This document shows, in pieces, positions 56,036 through 64,000 of a DNA stretch of 64,000 bases; position 1 is the first letter of the stretch, and every line of letters begins with the position of its first letter. Below the pieces are notes generated by a model. It worked only from the letters and a program-made list of their open reading frames with translations, did no database searches and was not told where the DNA came from. Source of the DNA: Oryza sativa Japonica Group (taxonomy: Eukaryota; Streptophyta; Magnoliopsida; Poales; Poaceae); contig NC_089039.1 of assembly GCF_034140825.1 (NCBI RefSeq), positions 15,114,001 through 15,178,000 on the forward strand, read 5' to 3'. The position numbers and the translations under genes are program-made.

Positions 56036-57739
56036 ATGGCGGCGGCGGATGGGCTCCTCCCGGGCCTCAAGTTCGATCCCAGCGACCACGACCTCGTCGG
56101 AAGGTACCTGCTCCGGCGCCTCCAGGGCCAGCCCCTCCCGCTCGACGGCGTCATCCTCGAGGCGGATCCCCTGAGCGCGCCGCCGTGGAAGCTTCTCGCG
56201 GATCACGGCCGCGGCGACGAGGCCTTCTTCTTCGCGGAGGCGCATGCCAAGAATGGGAAGGGGAAGCGGCAGAAGCGCACCGTTGAGGGCGGCGGATTCT
56301 GGCAGGGGCAGAACACGTGCGTCGACGGCGAGAGGCTTTGCGTCCCCGACGACGGCGACGGCAGCGGCGGCGGCGGCGGCGGCTTGGAGATCGCGTGGCG
56401 CAAGTACGTGCTCAGCTTCTTCGCGAACGGAGAGAGGGGCAGTTCGGGATGGGTGATGCACGAGTACGCGGTGACGGCGCCGGATGGCCTCGCCTCGTCC
56501 CAATTGCGGCTGTATCGCGTCCGATTCAGCGGCTACGGCAAGAAGCGCAAGAGGGAGCCCCAATGTCCGGGAGCCCACGGCGACGACGACGGCGAGCTAC
56601 AATGCGCGCCGCCCCCGCGCTCCATGGCGGAGACGGCTCTGCTCGAGGAGCGTGGGCCACTGCCCCATCCCGTTCTTGGCCCTGCATCGGTGGTGGATCA
56701 GTGCACCGATCAGGGCTCATCCGGCGTGATCGACGATTCTTCGCTGGTGTTTCGTGATCTTCCCGACCTGATTGACCTGCCAGTTGCGGAGGAAGCAGAT
56801 GCCAGCCATGGTGCAGAGACTGCTCTGCTCAACGAGCACCTGCCGCTGCCGCCGCCACAGTTGTTCGTTCCCCCTACTGCAGTGCCGCTGGACCTCGCCG
56901 ATGACTCTAATGGCGCCGATCAGAACTCCTATGGCATGATGGGCGACGATCAGCTGCTGCTTCCTGACCTTCCCGGGACAATCAATGACGACATGCCAGA
57001 CCTGTTCGTCTCCCAAGCAGAGGAAGCCAGTGCAGTGCCCGCGATCAGCTACCACTCGTCGGGCTTCATGGGCAACGAGGTTGCGGCATTGTCTGATTTT
57101 GAGTTGCCGGAGAGCTATTCCTCATCTGATGCCATGGACGGCGAGGCGCTGGCATTGTCGAATTACGAGTTTCCAGAGAGCTTCGAGGAGGATCTGAGCT
57201 GCATCGACTTCGCCACTGCCAACGCGAGCAGCCTCGGCTTCCCAATGGACGGATACCCCATGGACGAGCTGTTCGATGATATGCCTGACCAGGGCTCTTC
57301 CGGCGCGATGGACGATTCATCGGTGGTGTTCCGTGATCTTCCCGGCCTGATCAACCTGCCAGCCGCAGAGGAAGCAGATGCCATCGGCGATGCAGAGACT
57401 GCTCTGCTCAGGGATCTCGCCGATGACTCTAATGGCACCGATCGAAACTCCTATGGCGTGATGGGCGACGATCAGGATCGGCTGCTGCTTCCTGAAATTC
57501 CTCGGAGAATCGACATGCCCGACTTGTTCGTCTCTCAAGCAGAGGAAGCCGGTCTCGGTGGCGGTGCAGCGCTGGACTCCTCATCGGGCGCCATGGACGG
57601 CGAGGCGCTGGCATTGTCCGACTTTGAGTTTCCCGAGAGCGTCGAGGAGGTGCTGAGCTGCATGGACTTCAGCACGGTCGACATGAGCTTCTTGGACGTC
57701 CCCATTGACGAGCTGCTAGATGATCTGCCCGCAGACTGA
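56036..57739 (+). CDS. NAC-domain-like transcription factor, divergent, intronless
   Basis: 567 residues in one exon. NAC proteins are plant-specific DNA-binding factors. The NAC domain (about 8-170) is divergent but readable: subdomain [97 protein letters not shown]. Most NAC genes have two introns, so loss of introns is notable. The C-terminal part is acidic and built from two tandem modules (about 226-418 and 419-567): [66 protein letters not shown]. Such a region fits an activation domain. The ATG follows a GC-rich leader. Nearby relics at 46,090 and 52,500 are decayed relatives. Confidence 0.88.
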   Translation: MAAADGLLPGLKFDPSDHDLVGRYLLRRLQGQPLPLDGVILEADPLSAPPWKLLADHGRGDEAFFFAEAHAKNGKGKRQKRTVEGGGFWQGQNTCVDGERLCVPDDGDGSGGGGGGLEIAWRKYVLSFFANGERGSSGWVMHEYAVTAPDGLASSQLRLYRVRFSGYGKKRKREPQCPGAHGDDDGELQCAPPPRSMAETALLEERGPLPHPVLGPASVVDQCTDQGSSGVIDDSSLVFRDLPDLIDLPVAEEADASHGAETALLNEHLPLPPPQLFVPPTAVPLDLADDSNGADQNSYGMMGDDQLLLPDLPGTINDDMPDLFVSQAEEASAVPAISYHSSGFMGNEVAALSDFELPESYSSSDAMDGEALALSNYEFPESFEEDLSCIDFATANASSLGFPMDGYPMDELFDDMPDQGSSGAMDDSSVVFRDLPGLINLPAAEEADAIGDAETALLRDLADDSNGTDRNSYGVMGDDQDRLLLPEIPRRIDMPDLFVSQAEEAGLGGGAALDSSSGAMDGEALALSDFEFPESVEEVLSCMDFSTVDMSFLDVPIDELLDDLPAD

Positions 57740-60700
57740 GACTAGGCGTCATGGAGTTGGCAAGTGATCAACAGATATTGCCCTTGTAGTTGCAGGAAGA
57801 GATTTCTTCAGAGATTTTCTTCTCTAGTGCAGAGGCGAGATGTTCAGGAGTTTTGTCCAGGAACAACTTGTATTTATTACTAGTTGATTAGCTGATTGAA
57901 TGTAATTAAGCATATGCGGAACATGTGATTTATTAGTTGAGGTATTTGTTGATTAGTTGAATTCAATGTAAGTAACATTATTGTAAGTAATATCACTATT
58001 CAATGAATATATAATCCTTATTCAATTCATTGCTTTGTCAAACTTTGGGTGGTGTATATTCAATAAAGTTGTTTCTTCCACATTTCATGATGTGGAAAGA
58101 CAGAACAGAACAGAACAGAGTACAACATTGTGCTGTTTGAAATGAAAACAAGTATCTTCATCCTTCAGGTTTAATCAGCATTGGTATAATCCTTCAAGAA
58201 TGGACAGCAGGCTCCAAAAACATCATTTTCAGATTTAACATGAGCAATGCTTATGACCATGCACCATTGTTACTGAATTATTGACTGAAAGTGATAACAT
58301 GTAACAGCTCATCATCAGTTCATCACTCAACACAAAAGATTTTTTACCACAGTGGATGACACATGATATAAGCTCAGAGAACATAGAACAGCCATTTCAG
58401 ATAACATGAGTGCCACTGGCACCCTGTCACTTTTCTTGCATCAATTTACAGAACATGCTAGCAGCTGCAAAACAGCGCTGCAGCTCCCTAATTCATGTCA
58501 AGTACCAGGATGTATACTTACAATTACATCTTACATTACATGAAAATGCATCCTGGCCCGAAGCTACCTGTCTGTGAGCGGTTGATCTTCATCACCAGGG
58601 ATTGGAAAGTCAACATTAATCCAGCTCCTCATCAACCGCCAAACCGCGATTGTAAAATTACAGGCCACGAACAGGTGGTGGCAGTCCTCATTATCTCGCT
58701 GGCAGAGTGGACAGACTTCATCGTGGGGCCAGTTTCTCTTCGCCAGATTGTCTGCCGTTAGGCATCTTCCTTTCAGGGCTAGTCACATGAAAAAACAGAC
58801 TCTCAATGGTGCTCTGGAGTCTGGAGTGCCTCAGCATCTCTCCATAAGGGCAGTCCTCTTTGGCCATGAAGAAAAGATCATATGCCGAGGCAGCCGAGAA
58901 TTGCCCTATCTCCAGTCAGTTTCAATCTGATTGCATCTGCATTAGGCTGTAGAGCCACATCATGAACCTCGTCCCAAAGCTGAAAGAAGTCACCCAAGGC
59001 TTCATTGAACAAGGAACCCTGCAAATCTCGCACCCATCTATGATTAACCATGGCCTGGGCGACCGACAACCTGGAGTGTCCTACATAGGAGTACAGGATA
59101 GGCCACCTCCAGGCGAAGCAACCATTTCCCGTCCAATTTGTCGTCCAGTATCTGTTATCAGCTCCATCACCGATGATATATTCAGCCACTGATCTGAAAA
59201 TGCCATCTACATCATCTCCCATCCGATATGCCACCATGGTCCAGGGCCTCTCCTTCTGTGCTCAACCGATTAACAGTATGATTCCTTTGAAACTGATTAA
59301 CTGCAATCTAAAGCGAGCAGCAAAATACTACACTGCCACAATTTTCTAAAAACTCAGTTGGGTTATTGTCTACAAGCCAACTCCAGCAAGATGTGTCACC
59401 TCCACTTACGCAAACGGGTCATATATGTCCTAGAGTTTCGACGAGCCTAGCCAGCAGTTGTTTTACATTGTACTGGGGTACTCTCCAGTCCAGCCTTGTT
59501 TCTCTACTCTCTACTATCTTGCCAGCAGCACTTGTGCCGAGTGACTTACACCAAGTTTGATATGAACATCTTCTGCAAACTGAAGTACTATCTACAGAAT
59601 ACAATTAAAGAAACATTAAAGCAGATTGATGGTAACAATGTAAATTAAAAAAAAATATTAGTCTCTGAACAAACTGAGCATCTTAGGCAGAAGAAGCCAT
59701 ACCCTCAAAATTCAATTCACTGATAAAAATGAGGTTAACCTTCATGGGATGGCCATGTAATTCATCTTGCTCACTTGTGGATCATGGAGGATGAGACTAC
59801 AATCCATTTAGCCAAAAAGTGTAAATTCTTCATTCATACATGGAAAATTGGTTGCTCATGATTTGGCCTTGATGGATAGATTCAACTGGCACAATCTGTC
59901 CAAAAAAGAAATGGCATTATACACTGGGAGGGGGGCAATCCAAGGAGATAGAAGACTAATCCATGGATACCTATAATTATGTCCTGATAAAATGTATCTA
60001 AGAAAATGAATCATAACTAGTTCTAGCAATTTTATTACTGTTAGTTGTGGCATCCATTTCATCCAAATTGTAACTGAGAACCTCTATGAGTGCTTCTTTC
60101 TATTCTTCTTAATTGAATAAGCAGAAATTCTTGACTGTAAATTTTATCTTTGGAGAAGATTACAGCCATGGTTTCCAAAATGATAAGTTGTTCAGTACTA
60201 ACAGGCATCAGCAGAGTTAATTAATATTGAAGTAATTTGAACATCACCAAATTCAAGTATTCAACAGAGAGAAGAGGATCATGTATGAGATAATACTGAA
60301 GTCAACATGAGTAGTGCACAATCTAGGAAGGTAAGGTCTTCCCATGGTAAACTGAGATGGAAGGGAAGCTAACAGCCAGAAAGCTCCAGGATATTGGGGT
60401 CGGATTGCTCAACAAGCCATCGGAGACCTTGTAGAGGCCTGTGCCACTGGAGACCTGCTTCCAGTCAGTGCTGGCTCCTGGATCATATATGCAGAGCGGT
60501 TATACATATAATTCCAGCAGTGGCTGTACATCGTACTGGGTTACTCACCCTCCAATGTACCTCGCGCCCCTTGTTAGCATCATTTGTGCCAAGTGACTTC
60601 GACCAAGTTTAATCTTTTCATCTTTTGCAAAATGAAGTACTACCTAGAAATCTAAAATTAAACAAACATGAAAGCAAAGTTATCTGAAGAAACTAAACAT

Positions 60701-60800
60701 CACATGCAGAAGATGCCCCACCCCATTAGTGATTAGTCCAATTCAATGATAAAACTGAGGCACTACATTTATGGTTTTCCAACATCGTCAGGACCTGCAC
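57740..60800. repeat. Segmental duplicates of NAC downstream DNA (copies 2 and 3)
   Basis: 57,860-59,740 matches 52,750-54,290. A third, partial copy at 60,490-60,780 repeats 'tgtgccaagtgacttcgacc', 'tgcaaaatgaagtactacc' and 'aattcaatgataaaactgag'. The rest (59,740-60,480) shows no supported gene. Confidence 0.75.
58560..59260 (-). mobile_element. LINE fragment inside duplicate copy 2
   Basis: Minus-strand reading gives WTTNWTGNGCFAWRWPILYS, HSRLSVAQAMVNHRWVRDLQ, DFFQLWDEVHDVALQPNADA and, further on, pieces of the zinc-binding region (CFFMWLALKGRCLTADN, HDEVCPLCQRDNEDCHHLFV). These are plant LINE polyprotein parts after the reverse transcriptase. The matching spot in copy 1 (about 53,815) has no LINE, so the insertion is younger than the duplication. 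Stops break the frame. Confidence 0.75.
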
Positions 60801-60930
60801 CAATTAGCATCAGCAGATTCGTTAGACTCGTTAAAGTGAGGCCAAATTCAGCAGAGAGAAAAAGATCACGCATGGAGGAACTAGTGCACAATCGAGCAAG
60901 GCCTCCATGGTAATAAATAGGGGAGGTTAC

Positions 60931-61342
60931 CTTGCTGTGACGCCGGGGTTGGGGGGCATTGCTCGTTCGCCCACGGGTTCCGCCATGGCTGTTCGAGCTC
61001 CAATTTCTCGGTCACAAATAGATCGAAGCGCTTGTCGCCCGAGACCTTGGAGACGACTGCGGCAATGGAGATCCGCTTCCAGGCCGTGCCCCCCCACGAC
61101 GGCGACAAAGCACACCATTCCCGCCGCCGATATGTCGATGTGCCGCGGGTCGTGGCTCCTCGCCGGACCATGCTGGAGCCCTCCCAGCGACTCAGGGAGA
61201 TCGGAGATGGAGTGGTGCGGCGGACGACGGCGCGGCGGCCACTGGCCGGTGGGGAGTAGTCCAAACAGAGAACAGACAGGCTGAGATTCTGTTTATGTGG
61301 GCTCGGCACGATTTGATTAGGAGAAAGTCCATTATTAGTCAT
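60931..61342 (-). CDS. Possible exon of an unidentified gene
   Basis: A GC-rich minus-strand frame with a good donor (CAGCAAG|GTAACC) at about 60,930 includes REWCALSPSWGGTAWKRISI and AVVSKVSGDKRFDLFVTEKL. No family recognised. Minus-strand sequence at 60,380-60,470 (complement of 'caaggtctccgatgg' context) resembles part of it. It could equally be a spurious frame in a GC-rich block. Confidence 0.25.
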
Positions 61343-61800
61343 TTAACTATAAAAAAACGTCCAAATATCCTCTGAACTTTAAATGAAAGCACATTCAGTA
61401 TTCTAATGTTTCTTAAGGAAACATAGTACAAACATAGATACTCACAACACACGTACAATTACCCTTATAAATGTACACACATCATACCCCTTACGAGTAT
61501 CTCCGAAAAACTATTAGGCCGACATATTGTCTCAAATCTAGATCCTGAATCTGGGTGGGCTAGGAACCAGAAGAAACAGTATACTAAATTTTAAAACCAG
61601 ACACCCTAAACTTTATAATACCATTCATATGACCCCTAAAATGGTTTTTTATCTAATTTGTAAAACGTTAAATTATTAGACATATATGTTAAAAATCTTC
61701 ACTTAAATACTTTTTTTTACCCTATGTTTGCTCTCACTTGAAAACGAATACCAACTAGTATGATATTTTTATGGAGCATAAATTAAGAACTAAAGATTGA

Positions 61801-61893
<93 letters not shown>

Positions 61894-62038
61894 ATATTCT
61901 TTATTCAAAAACTGTCTGTTTAAGCATCAAAATATGCAAAACCACCGTCCAAAACCATCTTATGATGTAATTTAAACGGTATTGTAAAGTTCATAGGGTT
62001 GGGGATTATAAGTCTATTTAAAAGTAATATAAATAATA
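61320..62038. other. AT-rich spacer with microsatellite
   Basis: No gene seen. Contains the AT microsatellite listed separately and the left target duplication of MULE C. Confidence 0.6.
61804..61890. repeat. (AT)n microsatellite, about 43 units
   Basis: An uninterrupted run of alternating A and T of roughly 87 bp. Such runs are usually length-variable between cultivars. Confidence 0.97.
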
Positions 62039-63264
62039 GAGAAAAATACAAATTACTCCTGAACAATTGCGACAGTATGAATTACCCCACCGAACCACAA
62101 AACCAGATATATCACACCCTCAACTATTAATACTGGACATATAACCCCCCTCAACATTGTTTTTGACCGGTTTTGACTTCAACTTGTACACGTGGCGCCA
62201 ACGTGGCAATCCAGTTAGAAAATAAATAAATAACCCCTGGGCCCACCTGTCATAACCCTTTATCAACCCAACCCCCCCTCTCTCTCGCCGTCTCGCACAC
62301 ACGCTAGGACGACCGGCTGCGGAGGAGGCGCACACGCTCGGGCGGCCGGCGGCAGAGGCGGAGCTCGCCCGGGAGTCCGGCGGCGGAGGCGGAGATTGCC
62401 CAAGTGGTGGGCTGCTGAGGTGGAACTCGCCCGGGCGGCCGGTGGCGGAGGCGGAGGTGAGTGGTGGCGGAGGCGGTGGTGAGCAGTGGCGGTGTTGGTG
62501 CTGCGCACGATAGAGTACTCACGCTCTGAGGAAGCTGGAGGCCCTCCTCGCCGCGTCCACCGCCTGCCCTTCCCACCGCGCCCACCAGCCACCCTCCCCC
62601 GCCGAGACCTTGTCTGTCCAGACCACCGCCGACGTCGCCGCCTTCTCTGCCTGGACTGCTGCCGCTGCCTTCTCCGCCCCGACCACTGTCGCTGCACTGC
62701 AGGAAAGGGGAGGGAGTCGGAACAGAAGGAAAGGGGAAAGGGATGAGCGGCGGTCATCGGCACTCCTATGCAGCTCCATCTCGTGCATCGCCGTCGTGGA
62801 CACGGCCATCGACACCCTCGCCACTTCGCTGCCCTCCTCACCCACCACGACGCCCTCAGCCTCCAGTGCGACTCCCTCAGCGGCGACGCCGTGCTCCCGT
62901 CGCGCCAGTCGCCCGCTCTCCGCCACGCCCGCCACCCGCCGCGCCCATCTCCGGCCACCTAGTCGTCGCTCCCAGCGACATCTGAAAGAGACAGACGTTG
63001 AGAGGAAGGGAAAGGGGAAAGAGAGAGGTGGGTCCCACCATGTTTTATTTGTTTTGGCTGACAAGTGGGTCCCATATCTTTTTTATTTGTTTTGCTGACT
63101 AGAGTGCCATGTATGCATCCACGTAGGATCAAAACTGCCCTGGATCGACCTAGGGGGTAATTCATCCGGTTTGTAAAGTTTAGGGTTAAAAATAAATGGT
63201 ATTGGAGTTTAGGGGGGTAACTCAAACGACCGCGATTTTTCAGGGGGCAATTCATACTTTTTCC
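62039..63264. mobile_element. MULE C, Mutator-like non-autonomous element
   Basis: A 1,226-bp element with ends GAGAAAAATACAAATTACTCC at the left (first bases) and, reading back, GGAAAAAGTATGAATTGCCC at the right. It is flanked by a perfect 9-bp duplication TAAATAATA (62,030-62,038 and 63,265-63,273). The outer 200 bp of each end is a long imperfect inverted repeat. The centre (62,290-62,990) is GC-rich, Pro/Arg-coding in all frames, and may be captured host DNA, but I cannot name a source. Pack-MULE B has a similar GGAAAAAGTA terminus. Confidence 0.85.
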
Positions 63265-63599
63265 TAAATAATAACATCATATAGCCATACCATATCCATC
63301 TCAAATCACAGGTAGCACCAATTAACGAATATTTGAGCCCTACGTGGGTGCGGCTAGAGACACAATGGCAGATCTGGTATGTTTGAGGGAGATTTAGAAC
63401 GAACGGTGTGTACACCCTTCCTAACCCTTGTGATTCAACCTTAAAATGCTCGGTTGCTTTAGAGTCTTCTCGCTTCATATCACCGTACCAAACGCCCACC
63501 TTGTTGGCTGCCGTCATACCTTACTCGCTTACAAGAGAGATCGACAAGAGCTCTAAGATTCGACCACCAAATCAATCTTCTATGGGGAGGAGGGGGGGA

Positions 63600-64000
63600 G
63601 AGTGAAGATGCACTTAAACCCCTAGTGGGTTTTGGTGATTAATGACAAGGTGGTTAAAGGGGACTAACGTGTTTATCAAGTTTATTCACAGGAGTTTAGT
63701 CCCAAAGCAAGTTGTGATGGCTAAGAATGCAAGGAGACCCCCCAATTTGAATGTTCCTAAGTGCGAAAAACATCGAAGGTGATTAGACTAGGTTTTTCTC
63801 TTTCGAAATTGAGTTTAGGAAAAACAGTACTATTAAGAGGGGTTTCAAGTGTGGTTCCAGGGTATACAAAGTGCTCTTAGTCATATCCATGAGTCTAAAG
63901 GTTTTTGGAACTTTCTTTTTTTTTCTTGGAAATGATTTTCCTCGGGACAGAGAGGGCTACTCGGAGGTTCTGGCCGGAACTTCCGGGCACCGAAGTTTAG
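63600..64000 (+). mobile_element. LTR-retrotransposon-like fossil, runs off the window
   Basis: 'cacttaaacccctagtggg', 'ttttggtgattaatgacaag' and 'aaaggggactaacgtgttta' resemble a repeat found at the ends of grass LTR elements. No coding part is visible in the window. Extent, family and state cannot be judged. 63,274-63,599 shows no gene. Confidence 0.4.

Noticed and set aside
62263-63098. Frames of 162-231 codons in MULE C
   Set aside because: GC-rich, open on both strands, no domain; likely compositional.
1-64000. tRNA, rRNA or known small-RNA genes
   Set aside because: I looked for the conserved tRNA boxes and snRNA starts by eye and found no convincing match; a scan with a covariance-model tool would settle it.
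1-64000. An intact virus-like or LTR element with gag/pol frames
   Set aside because: No capsid, protease, integrase or reverse-transcriptase frame of that type is visible; only short LTR-like fragments near 46,690 and 63,600.

Overview
The window is plant nuclear DNA, almost certainly rice (Oryza sativa). It has GC-rich first exons, introns with plant splice sites, dense MITEs, Pack-MULEs, and a manganese superoxide dismutase matching the rice enzyme. From memory of that gene (SodA1/MSD1) I place the window on chromosome 5. There are no bacterial operons, no CRISPR array and no tRNA or rRNA gene that I could recognise.

Layout. 1-7,080: MITE remnants and a minisatellite of about 3.4 kb (1,224-4,640) that ends in the 5' part of a possible gene. 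7,082-10,717 (+): ABC1K atypical kinase, plastid type, seven exons with two GC-AG introns and LINE tails in intron 3. 12,963-17,380 (+): mitochondrial Mn-SOD, six exons. 18,743-20,488 (+): intronless NET-domain, Ser/Asp-rich protein. 21,260-24,313 (-): Trm1-type tRNA guanine-26 dimethyltransferase, six exons, probably plastid-targeted. 24,977-26,883: Harbinger-type DNA transposon. 30,343-32,304 (+): DUF4220/DUF594 membrane protein. 34,474-34,850: fold-back MITE. 35,692-36,474 (-): OVATE family repressor. 38,690-39,970: LINE 3' part. 44,128-44,397 (-): small secreted-peptide precursor with a Ser-Gly-Pro-Ser motif. 45,060-46,380: a duplicated GC-rich block and a NAC-gene relic. 47,035-51,023: a nest of a hAT element, two Pack-MULEs carrying MYB, PPR, bHLH and purine-permease fragments, and a second hAT. 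51,165-51,893 (+): P/U-type cyclin whose TATA box lies 9 bp from the edge of that nest. 52,500-60,800: tandemly duplicated DNA around an intronless NAC-like gene (56,036-57,739). 62,039-63,264: a further MULE. 63,600-64,000: a repeat that runs off the window.

The genes do not form a pathway. They are independent housekeeping, regulatory and signalling genes separated by transposon-rich spacers. I found no undescribed multi-gene system. The most informative structures are the nested transposon stack with readable target-site duplications, the chimeric captured gene fragments, the minisatellite that copied a 5' exon, and the NAC-gene duplication with a LINE present in only one copy. Exon borders were deduced by eye from reading frame, splice signals and family similarity, not from transcripts.
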